A stretch of DNA of 64,000 bases from an uncultured Collinsella sp. (GTDB taxonomy: Bacteria > Actinomycetota > Coriobacteriia > Coriobacteriales > Coriobacteriaceae), in contig CAUBVH010000007.1 in NCBI GenBank assembly GCA_958439425.1, positions 27,135-91,134 of the forward strand, written 5' to 3'. The translations under genes were made by a program, and so were the position numbers. This document shows, in pieces, positions 23,860-31,839 of this stretch; position 1 is the first letter of the stretch, and every line of letters begins with the position of its first letter. The notes below the pieces were generated by a model, which made no database searches, was not told where the DNA came from, and saw only the letters and a list, made by a program, of their open reading frames with translations.

Positions 23860-25059
23860 CTAGAGCTTGTGGTGGCGCTCTTCCTTACGCTCTTCTGCTG
23901 CCTGCTCCTCCTGCTTAAAGGCGGGGTCGTCGGGGGTGACGAGCTCGTCCTCGTGCGTGCGCTTGTTGTAATGGTGGCGCAGCACGGGCTCAAACAGGTG
24001 CAGGTGCTTGGCGAAGGCCGCCGAGCCAATGGCGAGCACGGTAAAGATGAGCACGCGCATGGGCACCTCGACCTGGTTAATCGCGGCGGCGCCGGCCGAA
24101 AGCATGATGCACCAGGCATAGATGAGCAGCACGGCCTGTTTTTGGTTGTAGCCTTCTTGGATCAGGCGGTGGTGGATGTGGCCCTTGTCGGCCTGCCCAA
24201 TGCTAATGTGGGCGCGCCTGCGGCGCACGATGGCGCTAAACGTGTCGATGATGGGCACGCCGGCAACGATGAGCGGGATGATAAGCGAGGTGAGTGCGGC
24301 GGTGCGGCTCACGTTGAGCAGCGAGATGGAGCCCAGCGCAAAGCCCAGAAGCAGCGACCCCGAGTCGCCCAAGAAGATGCTTGCGGGGTTGAAGTTGTAG
24401 CGCAAAAAGGCCAGACAGGCGCCAAAGAGCGCAATGGAGAGCGCGGCGGCGTCGATGCGGCCCGAGAGAACGGCCATCGAAAACATGGTGAACGACGCGA
24501 TGCCGCAGATGCCCGTGGCCAAGCCGTCGAGGCCGTCGATGAGGTTAATGATGTTGGTGAATGCCACCAGATAGATCACGGTGATGGGGTAGGCGAGCCA
24601 TCCGAGCATGATCTCACCGGGGGCAAACGGGTTGACGATGACGTCGATCCGCAGGCCGCCGATACAGGCGATGAGCGCGGCGAGGACCTGTCCGGCCAGC
24701 TTTTGCTTGGGCTTGAGCTGGAAGACGTCGTCGATAGCGCCGGTCGCAAAGATGACGGTAAAGGAGAGCGCCAGCATGGGATAGCTAATGTGAAGGCGCG
24801 GGTGCGGCACCAGGACGGGTGGCCAGCCTAGGTGCCAGGTGCCTAGGATTTGCACAATGCAGGCAACGACCAGGCCCAAAAACACCGCCGTTCCGCCCAA
24901 GCGCGGGATGGGCTTGGTGTTGATGCGGCGCTTAGAAGGATAGTCGACGGCATCGAGCTTAATTGCCAAGCGCTTGACCAGGGGCACCGCGAGGAAGGTC
25001 GTGATAAAGGCCGCCGCTGCCACGCATAGGTACGGTATGTAGCTCGGGGATGAAGCCAT
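23860..25059 (-). CDS. Undecaprenyl-phosphate N-acetylglucosaminyl 1-phosphate transferase (WecA/TagO type)
   Basis: The 399-residue integral membrane protein belongs to the MraY/WecA family. Motifs are FATGAIDDVFQLKPKQKL near residue 95, the catalytic FTNIINLIDGLDGLATG near 155, FLGDSGSLLLGFALG near 215, and the cytoplasmic KGHIHHRLIQ near 275. It moves GlcNAc-1-phosphate to the undecaprenyl carrier and so starts synthesis of cell-wall teichoic acids or other surface polysaccharides. The C-terminus is a charged tail. I start it at MASSPSYIPYLC (25059); an upstream TTG has no support. No other glycan gene adjoins it. Confidence 0.9.
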   Translation of the reverse strand: MASSPSYIPYLCVAAAAFITTFLAVPLVKRLAIKLDAVDYPSKRRINTKPIPRLGGTAVFLGLVVACIVQILGTWHLGWPPVLVPHPRLHISYPMLALSFTVIFATGAIDDVFQLKPKQKLAGQVLAALIACIGGLRIDVIVNPFAPGEIMLGWLAYPITVIYLVAFTNIINLIDGLDGLATGICGIASFTMFSMAVLSGRIDAAALSIALFGACLAFLRYNFNPASIFLGDSGSLLLGFALGSISLLNVSRTAALTSLIIPLIVAGVPIIDTFSAIVRRRRAHISIGQADKGHIHHRLIQEGYNQKQAVLLIYAWCIMLSAGAAAINQVEVPMRVLIFTVLAIGSAAFAKHLHLFEPVLRHHYNKRTHEDELVTPDDPAFKQEEQAAEERKEERHHKL

Positions 25060-25265
25060 GAATCTAAAAACCGCCAAGCGTCGAAGGAAAAGGTCAGAAG
25101 AACGCCATGCGCAAAGGGCATAGCCGAACCATAATACTCGACCAAGGGGGGTGCATGTAATTGCACGCAGCGATAATCACGCGCTTACCAGATATTGGGA
25201 TGTTGTCGATGGCTTGTCGGGATGCCGGCGGGAATCCATATGGACCGTAATGGTGATTTTCGGCA

Positions 25266-25436
25266 AAAGAAAACCACCCCCCACGTTACGAAAATGAACC
25301 CACCTAAAACAGGTGGGTGCCCTCATCGACTGTTCCAGCGTCCTTAACAACGAAGGATACCTGTACTAGGTACGACTGTGTGGGCTCCCTAAATAAACAC
25401 GACGGTTCACCCAGTTGCTCCGCGGGGGGCGGAATA
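25266..25436 (-). ncRNA. ssrS: 6S-like regulatory RNA
   Basis: On the minus strand about 170 bases form the 6S layout, one long hairpin with an open centre. The closing stem CCGCCCCCCGCG (plus 25421-25432) pairs over 12 positions, G-U included, with CGTGGGGGGTGG (plus 25274-25285), which is then followed by TTTTCTTTT. In between are GTGTTTATTTAGGGAGCCCA, two short hairpins (TACCT/AGGTA and TCCTT/AAGGA), and near the 3' end CACCCACCTGTTTTAGGTGG, resembling the 3' bubble hairpin of 6S RNAs. A promoter sits right before the 5' end. 6S RNA binds sigma70 RNA polymerase and damps housekeeping transcription in stationary phase. Family membership is judged from structure and memory only. Confidence 0.6.
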
Positions 25437-25441
25437 CCTAC

Positions 25442-25470
25442 ATCATAAAGCGGCACTTTGTGGATTCCAG
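25442..25470 (-). promoter_or_regulatory. Promoter of the 6S-like RNA
   Basis: On the minus strand CTGGAA and TATGAT are 17 bases apart. The predicted start falls near 25435, directly at the closing stem of the RNA. The rest of the gap between 25060 and 25585 shows no gene. Confidence 0.5.
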
Positions 25471-25585
25471 TCTTGACATTACAAAAATCGTGTCGGACGA
25501 TTACGGCGCCTTAGGGACGGAGCCGTCTGCGCGGTCCGGGCCTTTACATTTGAGCTGCTGAATTGTTGTTTTGGAGCATGTTTTT

Positions 25586-26524
25586 ATGCCGACGTCGTTG
25601 ACCGATCTTTTTTCGCCCGCCTGCCATTTGTGTCCGCGCCGTTGCGGTGCGGCGCGCGATGAGGGCGCGCACGGCGTATGCGGTGCTAACGACACGCTCA
25701 AGGTGGCCCGCGCGGCGCTTCATATGTGGGAGGAGCCGCCTATCTCGGGCGAGGCCGGTTCGGGCACGATCTTCTTTAGCGGCTGTTCGCTTAAATGCGT
25801 CTACTGCCAAAACCACGAGATCTCGACCGGCAATTTTGGCCTTGAGATTTCGCCTGAGCGCCTGGTCGAGATTATGCTGGAACTGCAGGACCAGGGCGCC
25901 AACAACATCAATTTGGTGACGGCGACGCACTATGCGCACCTGTTGCCTGCCGCGATTGCCGCGGCACGGGCGCGCGGGCTGGTCATTCCGATCGTCTACA
26001 ACACGAGTGGTTACGAGCGCGCGAGTGCCGTGGCGGCGCTGGGCGACCTGGTCGATGTGTGGCTCACCGACTTTAAATATGCCGATGCCGGGCTTGCGCA
26101 GTCGCTTTCTCATATTAAGGATTACCCGCGCGTGGCCGTGTCGGGCCTGGCACAGATGGCGTGCGAGATCGAGCGCCGCGGGGGAGAGCTGGTGGACGAG
26201 GACGGGCTCATGAAGCGCGGCATCATCGTGCGCCACCTGGTGCTGCCGGGGCATGCGGATGATTCATGCCGCGTGCTGGACCTGGTGTGGCAGACGGTGG
26301 GCGACGTGCCGATCTCGGTCATGAACCAGTACACGCCCAATGCGCTCATGCGCGAGCAGGGCGGCGACCTGGCACGCGCCGTGACGCGCGAGGAGTACGA
26401 GCAAGTGCTCGACCATGCCGACGACCTGGGCTTTACGACGATGTTCTGGCAAGAGGGCGGCGCGGTAGACGAGAGCTTCACCCCGGCCTTCGACACCACC
26501 GGTGTTCTTACCAGCGCAAAGTAG
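25586..26524 (+). CDS. PflX-type radical SAM protein
   Basis: The 312-residue protein is a radical SAM enzyme of the PflX group (homologues of pyruvate formate-lyase activase, COG1313). The N-terminal CHLCPRRCGAARDEGAHGVC resembles the extra Cys region of the group. The radical SAM cluster motif is GCSLKCVYCQNHEIS near residue 75. Family segments NNINLVTATHYAHLLPA and YNTSGYERA follow. GGAG lies 10 bases before the ATG at 25586; the in-frame TTG at 25571 overlaps it. It would use SAM and a 4Fe-4S cluster to make a radical, perhaps on a glycyl radical enzyme; the target is unknown. Confidence 0.85.
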   Translation: MPTSLTDLFSPACHLCPRRCGAARDEGAHGVCGANDTLKVARAALHMWEEPPISGEAGSGTIFFSGCSLKCVYCQNHEISTGNFGLEISPERLVEIMLELQDQGANNINLVTATHYAHLLPAAIAAARARGLVIPIVYNTSGYERASAVAALGDLVDVWLTDFKYADAGLAQSLSHIKDYPRVAVSGLAQMACEIERRGGELVDEDGLMKRGIIVRHLVLPGHADDSCRVLDLVWQTVGDVPISVMNQYTPNALMREQGGDLARAVTREEYEQVLDHADDLGFTTMFWQEGGAVDESFTPAFDTTGVLTSAK

Positions 26525-26663
26525 TGCGTTCGTCGATGATTTTTTCTGGGACGGGGATTAAAAAATCATCGGGCGAATGGTAGTCAAAAAAGCTCCGCCC
26601 CAAAAAGACTGGTTATTGGGCGTTGACAGTTGGCGAGCCGTAGGTAAAATATCAACTTATCCT

Positions 26664-26736
26664 GGGGACGTAGCTCAGTTGGGAGAGCGCTGCCGTCGCA
26701 TGGCAGAGGCCGAGGGTTCGACTCCCTTCGTCTCCA
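26664..26736 (+). tRNA. tRNA-Ala (anticodon CGC)
   Basis: A full 73-base cloverleaf: acceptor GGGGACG/CGTCTCC, D arm GCTC/GAGC, anticodon stem CTGCC/GGCAG with loop GTCGCAT (anticodon CGC), T arm GAGGG/CCCTT with TTCGACT, discriminator A. The 3' CCA is not encoded. Confidence 0.95.
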
Positions 26737-26750
26737 CCCTTGGATTTGAT

Positions 26751-26782
26751 AAGCCGCTGACATTGTGTCGGCGGCTTTTTTT
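26751..26782 (+). terminator. Terminator after tRNA-Ala
   Basis: AAGCCGC and GCGGCTT form a stem-loop followed by a T-run, 14 bases after the tRNA. Confidence 0.8.
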
Positions 26783-26800
26783 AAAAGAAAGGGCTGTACC

Positions 26801-27259
26801 ATGGCCGAGCTTGAGTCCCAACCATTGTCCGAAGAGGAGCGCGCTGAGTTGGAAGAGCTCCGCGCCGAGAAGGCCCGCCGCGAGGCTCGGGAAGAGGCCC
26901 GTCGCGAGCGTGAGGAGCTGGCTGCCCTGCGTGCTGAGCGTGCGAAGGCCGAGGAGGCCGCTGCGAACGCCGCATCCGCATCCGCGCCGGCGCCCGCACC
27001 CAAGCCCGCTGCCGCGAAGCCTGCACCTGCCGCGCCCAAACTTCAGCCTAAAAAGGCCGTTCGTCCCAAGTCCGTCGAGCCCAAGCCGAGCCGTGACGAG
27101 ATGACCTTTGCCCAGCGCATGGTTACCTCCAAGGAGCCTACGGGCGAGAACGAGATCCCTGGCATGGCGCCGGCTCAAAAAATCATCATTGTCCTTGCCC
27201 TCATCGCGTTTGTCATCTTTATGAGCTACACGATTCTGACCAGCATGGGCCTGCTCTAA
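26801..27259 (+). CDS. Coiled-coil protein with C-terminal membrane anchor
   Basis: The 152-residue protein is not recognised. Residues about 7-60 are a highly charged Glu/Arg/Ala helix, likely a coiled coil. A Pro/Ala/Lys-rich linker follows (60-105). A hydrophobic segment IIIVLALIAFVIFMSYTIL lies at about 128-146, so the protein is probably tail-anchored with its bulk in the cytoplasm. AAAGGG precedes the ATG at 26801. The leaderless in-frame extension upstream overlaps the tRNA terminator and is unlikely. The layout recalls membrane-linked scaffolding proteins of Gram-positive bacteria, but no function can be named. Confidence 0.75.
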   Translation: MAELESQPLSEEERAELEELRAEKARREAREEARREREELAALRAERAKAEEAAANAASASAPAPAPKPAAAKPAPAAPKLQPKKAVRPKSVEPKPSRDEMTFAQRMVTSKEPTGENEIPGMAPAQKIIIVLALIAFVIFMSYTILTSMGLL

Positions 27260-27343
27260 CCGATTTGCATCGGCCGTCATGTCCGCATCCTCTGCTCTCG
27301 TCCAACCCTCAAATTCTGCACCACACATCCGAAAGGTCGCCCC

Positions 27344-28849
27344 ATGGCTTTGACCGACATCTCGCATCCCACCGACATTGCAATGCTCACCGATCTGTAC
27401 GAGCTCACTATGGCCCAGGGCCTGTGGGAGAGCGGCAAGGCCAATGAGCAGGGTTGTTTTACCGCGTTTTACCGCGACCATCCTTTTGGCAGCGCCTATG
27501 CCGTCATGTGCGGCACCGCCGAACTGCCCGAGCTGGTCGAGAATCTGCGCTTTACGCCCGAGGACATCGACTACCTCGCCTCGCTCCAGGCCCCTGCCGG
27601 CGGCGCGATGTTCAAGCCTGGATTCCTCGACTACCTGCGCGATTTTCGTGCGCATGTAAACATCGACGCCGTGCCCGAGGGCGAGCTCGTCTTTCCGCGC
27701 GAGCCCATGGTGCGCGTCACCGGCCCCGCGCTGGAGTGCCAGCTGCTCGAGACGGCGCTGCTCAACATCGTCGGGTTCCAGACGCTTGTCGCCACCAAGA
27801 CGGCGCGCGTGGTGCTCGCCGCCGACGGTCGCCCCGTGGCGGAGTTTGGCCTGCGCCGAGCCCAGGGTCCCGATGGCGGCCTGGCCGTTGCGCGCGCGAG
27901 CTACGTTGCCGGCTGCTCCTCTACGTCCAATGTGCTCGCCGGCCGCCGCTACGGTATTCCCGTCTTTGGCACACATGCGCACAGCTGGGTGATGAGCTTC
28001 GATTCCGAGCTCGAGGCCTTCCGTGCCTTTGCCAAGTCGAGCCCCAAGAACTGTACGCTGCTCATCGACACCTATGACGTGCGCGAGGGCTGCGAGCATG
28101 CCATTACGGTTGCCAAGGAGATGGAGGCGGTGGGCGAGCGTCTATCGGCTATTCGCATCGACTCCGGCGACCTCGCCAAGCTCTCCAAGTATGTGCGCGG
28201 TCGTTTTGATGCCGAGGGCCTGCCTTATGTGGGGATCTCGGTTTCTAACGATCTGGATGAGTACACGATTCAGTCGCTGCTCGACCAGGGCGCGCCCATC
28301 GACAGCTTTGGCGTGGGTACCAAGCTCGCGACCTGCTATGACCAGCCGGCGCTGGGCGGCGTGTACAAGCTTTCCGCCCGCCGTGCGAGCGAGGCAGATC
28401 CATGGACGCCGGTGGTCAAGCTCTCCGAGCAGCCCTACAAGCGCACGATCCCGGGCGTGCAACGCGTGCGCCGTTATTACGACGGCTTTGGCGGCCCGGT
28501 CTGCGACATGATCTACGACGAGGACCATCTGGCGGGGGAGGGCGCCGCGCGCGGCAATACCCTCGTGGCCGTGAATGATGCCGCCCTGGTGACCGACGTG
28601 TCCGAACTTGAGTATCGCGAGCTGCTGGTGCCGATCGTGCGCGATGGCAGTGCGGTGGCTCCGCGTGAGAGCATCCAGGACGCGCGCGAGCGCTGTGCTT
28701 GGGCGCTCGATCATCTGGACGCAGCTTTCAAGCGCTTCCTGTACCCGCAGACCTATGTGGTGGGCATGGAGCAGGGCCTGGCTCAGGTGCGCGACGAGCT
28801 CGTACGCAAGAACATGGCCGCGGCCTCTGCTTTTCCCTGGGCTCACTAA
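27344..28849 (+). CDS. pncB: Nicotinate phosphoribosyltransferase
   Basis: The 501-residue enzyme makes nicotinate mononucleotide from nicotinate and PRPP in NAD salvage. Family segments are TDLYELTMAQGLWESGKANE at the N-terminus, LGLRRAQGPDGG-like FGLRRAQGPDGGLA near residue 168, the active-site stretch FGTHAHSWVMSF near 207 (with the conserved His), and AIRIDSGDLAKLSK near 270. The length fits the long bacterial form. GAAAGG precedes the ATG. It lies 80 bases upstream of proB on the same strand, with no sign of a terminator between them. Confidence 0.95.
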   Translation: MALTDISHPTDIAMLTDLYELTMAQGLWESGKANEQGCFTAFYRDHPFGSAYAVMCGTAELPELVENLRFTPEDIDYLASLQAPAGGAMFKPGFLDYLRDFRAHVNIDAVPEGELVFPREPMVRVTGPALECQLLETALLNIVGFQTLVATKTARVVLAADGRPVAEFGLRRAQGPDGGLAVARASYVAGCSSTSNVLAGRRYGIPVFGTHAHSWVMSFDSELEAFRAFAKSSPKNCTLLIDTYDVREGCEHAITVAKEMEAVGERLSAIRIDSGDLAKLSKYVRGRFDAEGLPYVGISVSNDLDEYTIQSLLDQGAPIDSFGVGTKLATCYDQPALGGVYKLSARRASEADPWTPVVKLSEQPYKRTIPGVQRVRRYYDGFGGPVCDMIYDEDHLAGEGAARGNTLVAVNDAALVTDVSELEYRELLVPIVRDGSAVAPRESIQDARERCAWALDHLDAAFKRFLYPQTYVVGMEQGLAQVRDELVRKNMAAASAFPWAH

Positions 28850-28928
28850 TTCCTTGGGCGGTAGGGGCGAGTCACGCTCCCTTGGCCGCCAGCTCGGCCG
28901 TTCGCTGAACAGTTGATTGGTTTGACGT

Positions 28929-30056
28929 ATGACGACTTCTTATAAAACGATGGTGGTAAAGATCGGTTCGTCCACGGTGGTGGGTGCCGATGGCAAGGTC
29001 AACCGCGCCTTTATCGGCGGACTTGCCGATCAGGCCGCAGCGCTGCGCAAGCTCGGCTGGCGTCTGGTCGTGGTGAGCTCGGGCGCTATCGCCTGTGGCT
29101 ATCCCGTGCTGGGCTTCGAACGCAAGCCGGTCGGTGACCTGCCGAGCTTACAGGCTTGCGCCTCGGCCGGTCAGTGCATCATCTCGTCGGCCTACGACGA
29201 GGAGTTTCATGCGCGCGACCTGCTCACCTCGCTCGTGCTGCTCACGCGCCACGATACGGCCCGCCGCACGTCCTACCTGCACGCGCGCGACGCCCTGCTG
29301 CGTCTGGTGGAGCTTGGCGTAGTGCCGGTCGTCAACGAGAACGACACCGTTACCGTCGATGAGATCAAGTTTGGCGACAACGACACGCTGGCGGCACTCG
29401 TGAGCTGCCTGGTTTCTGCCGATCTGTGCGTGACGCTCTCGGACATCGATGGCCTCTATACCGCCAATCCGCACGAGGACCCCATGGCCGAGTTTGTCCC
29501 GGTCGTGCATAAGATCGATGCCAAGATCATCGCCTCGGCGGGCGATTCTTCCACATCGGTGGGTACGGGCGGCATGATTACCAAGATTCGTGCGAGCCGC
29601 ATTTTGATGACGGCCGGCATTCAGAGCGTGATTTGCTCGGGCGAGGAACCCGATGCGCTCGTGCGCCTGGCCCGCGGCGAGAGCGTGGGTACGCTGTTCG
29701 ATCCGCCGGCGGAGCGCCTGGACATTGCGCCCCGCAAGCTGTGGATCGCGCTGGGTGACAAAGCGCATGGCTCGGTGACGGTCGATGACGGCGCCGCGAA
29801 GGCGCTGGTCAGCCGTGGTTCTTCCTTGCTTGCGGTGGGTATTCGCGAGGTCGATGGTGCGTTTGCTGAGGGCGATGTGCTCGACGTATGCGACCCGAGC
29901 GGCATGGTTGTCGCCCGCGGTATCGCCGAGGCCGATTCGGACGTGCTGGAACTTGCGGCAGGACGCCGCCAGGACCAGATTGCCAGCAACCGCCTGCTGG
30001 CAGATCTGGCCGAGAAGCCTGCGATCCATCGAGATAATCTAATCGTCTTCGCCTAA
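28929..30056 (+). CDS. proB: Glutamate 5-kinase
   Basis: The 375-residue protein phosphorylates glutamate in the first step of proline synthesis. It has an amino acid kinase domain (1-260: MVVKIGSSTVV, VVSSGAIACG, VVPVVNENDTVTVDEIKFGD, GTGGMITKI) and a C-terminal PUA domain (about 275-375), the layout of the E. coli enzyme, which is inhibited by proline. There is no strong ribosome binding site before the ATG. proA lies downstream, but an oppositely oriented gene stands between them. Confidence 0.95.
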   Translation: MTTSYKTMVVKIGSSTVVGADGKVNRAFIGGLADQAAALRKLGWRLVVVSSGAIACGYPVLGFERKPVGDLPSLQACASAGQCIISSAYDEEFHARDLLTSLVLLTRHDTARRTSYLHARDALLRLVELGVVPVVNENDTVTVDEIKFGDNDTLAALVSCLVSADLCVTLSDIDGLYTANPHEDPMAEFVPVVHKIDAKIIASAGDSSTSVGTGGMITKIRASRILMTAGIQSVICSGEEPDALVRLARGESVGTLFDPPAERLDIAPRKLWIALGDKAHGSVTVDDGAAKALVSRGSSLLAVGIREVDGAFAEGDVLDVCDPSGMVVARGIAEADSDVLELAAGRRQDQIASNRLLADLAEKPAIHRDNLIVFA

Positions 30057-30070
30057 CGGGTCGACGCTGC

Positions 30071-30170
30071 GCGCCGCCCAGAGCGACAATTTGTCATTCA
30101 AAAGGCGAGGCATGACCATCAGGTCTATGCCTCGCCTTTTTCATGCCAACTTGCTCGCTCTGGGCGGCGC
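30071..30170 (+). terminator. Nested terminator after proB
   Basis: AAAGGCGAGGCA (30101-30112) pairs with TGCCTCGCCTTT and runs into TTTTT, a strong terminator. An outer perfect 16-base inverted repeat, GCGCCGCCCAGAGCGA (30071-30086) and its inverse (30155-30170), encloses it. Confidence 0.8.
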
Positions 30171-30255
30171 TCGCTTCTTTTGTTCGACCTACGATTTAAA
30201 GCCACTCGCTTAGAGGCGTTTTCGCTTTCTGCCCTCTACCTGTGGCATTGTCGTT

Positions 30256-30305
30256 GCCAGCACTTGGGGACGTTCCTTTTGTGCCGGCAGTTGGGGACAC
30301 TCCTT
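30256..30305. repeat. Dispersed repeat, family of 17390
   Basis: CAGCACTTGGGGACGTTCC and, 11 bases on, GCCGGCAGTTGGGGACACTCC are tandem half units related to the inverted repeat at 17390-17460. It ends just before the stop of the minus-strand peptidase gene. Confidence 0.6.
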
Positions 30306-30307
30306 TG

Positions 30308-31726
30308 CTAGAAGATTCGGCGCAGGTCTCCGCGGTTGAGGGCTTCGTCGAAGAGGTGCTTGAACACCACGCTGCCGTGCAGGCCATCATGCTCAAACTC
30401 GTTGGTCACCCAGGCATGCGAGTTGCCCACGCGGCTGAGCGTGTCGATCTGCATGCCCGAGTCCACGTACATGTCGTCGAAGTACACCGCGGCCTGGAGT
30501 GGCACCTCGTTGCACGCTAGGCGCTGCGGGTCGTAGATCTTGTCCCAGCTGGTGTCCTCCATCAGCAGGTCCATCGCGGGCTTAAAGGGCTTGAGCTCGG
30601 GCATCTGCTCAAACATCCACGGGAACATGGCCTCGCCGGTAAACATGAACGGGCGCGCGAGAGTGTCGAACTCGGCGCGGTGTGCCTTCTCTTCTGCCGC
30701 GGCCCAGCGGATGGGCATGGTGTCGCCGTCGGCGTAAATGAACTCCTGCAGCGTCCAGTACAGCGGGTTTGTACGCGTGTTGGTGCGCTCGAAGGCGCGC
30801 ATTAAAAAGCTGTCGGATACCGAGGAACCGCAGCTCAGCGTACCGTCGCCATCTACAAACGCGTGGTCGATAATCCAGTGCATGCGCTCAAAGCTCGGCT
30901 TCATGCCAAAGTCGCTGCCCATGAGCTGCAGACGTTCGACCGTCATCGGCGAGCCGTCGGGCAACGCGGGCTTTTGCTCCTCAATCGCATCGGCCAGCGC
31001 CGCCACGCGCTCAACGTCGGCGGGGTAGCGGTCGTAATACTGCTGGGTCTTGGCCGCCATGCGCGGGAAGGTGTGCGCGTAGACCTCGCTGGCGCTCGCC
31101 GGCACGTGCGGAATGCCGCCGCAGGTAAAGCATGCCGCCACACCCTCGGGGAAAAGCGATAGATAGCTCAACGTCAAAAAGCCGCCGTAGCTCTGCCCGA
31201 GTGTGACCCAGGGCTTGCCGCCAAAGCCCACCAGGCGCAGGTATTCAAAATCGCGCACGATGGAGCTGGCGAGGTGGCGCTTGAGGAAGTCCGCCTGCGA
31301 GCGGGCCGCATCGGAGCCGACCGCCTCGGCGCGATCGCCCAAGGCGGTAATCGTGCGCCCGTCAACACAGCTGCTGCGCCCGGTACCGCGCTGGTCGGGC
31401 AGCACGACGCGGAAATGCTTGACGGCCTCCTCGATCCAGCCATCGCTTGTGGGCGACAGCGGACGCGGGCTCTCGCCGCCGGGGCCGCCCTGCAAAAAGA
31501 GGAGGAGCGGCAAGTCGTCGTTAATGCGGTCGGGCGCGCAAACCACGCGGTAGAAGAGCTTGATGCTCTCGGGCGCACCGGCGATGGGCGCCGGCATGGC
31601 GCCGCGGCGCATGGTGCTGCCGACGGCCAAAAGCATGGGCTCCAGGCCGCGCCAATCCAAGGGGACGTCGATGCTGTGGTCCTCGACATAGAGGCCGGGG
31701 ACGTGGTACGAAGTGATGAGGGCCAT
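30308..31726 (-). CDS. Proline iminopeptidase-like alpha/beta hydrolase
   Basis: The 472-residue protein is a serine hydrolase of peptidase family S33. LLLFLQGGPGGESPRP near residue 75 is the oxyanion-hole motif with the family HGGPG-like element, PDQRGTGRSS follows near 110, and GQSYGGFLTLSYLSLFPEG near 180 holds the nucleophile Ser. The C-terminal DEALNRGDL region would hold the remaining catalytic residues; the typical catalytic His could be in NSHAWVTNEFEHDG. It probably releases N-terminal proline from peptides. It stands between proB and proA on the opposite strand, which links proline release and proline synthesis by position. The size is at the upper end of the family. Confidence 0.85.
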   Translation of the reverse strand: MALITSYHVPGLYVEDHSIDVPLDWRGLEPMLLAVGSTMRRGAMPAPIAGAPESIKLFYRVVCAPDRINDDLPLLLFLQGGPGGESPRPLSPTSDGWIEEAVKHFRVVLPDQRGTGRSSCVDGRTITALGDRAEAVGSDAARSQADFLKRHLASSIVRDFEYLRLVGFGGKPWVTLGQSYGGFLTLSYLSLFPEGVAACFTCGGIPHVPASASEVYAHTFPRMAAKTQQYYDRYPADVERVAALADAIEEQKPALPDGSPMTVERLQLMGSDFGMKPSFERMHWIIDHAFVDGDGTLSCGSSVSDSFLMRAFERTNTRTNPLYWTLQEFIYADGDTMPIRWAAAEEKAHRAEFDTLARPFMFTGEAMFPWMFEQMPELKPFKPAMDLLMEDTSWDKIYDPQRLACNEVPLQAAVYFDDMYVDSGMQIDTLSRVGNSHAWVTNEFEHDGLHGSVVFKHLFDEALNRGDLRRIF

Positions 31727-31839
31727 GCGTTACTTCCGTTCGTTGAGGTGTTTCGGGTTGACCAATTCTACCGCCGCGCGCGAGGGCATGCACAAATCGG
31801 CTACCATGGTGGGCAAACAACTAAGAGAAAGGGCCGCCC

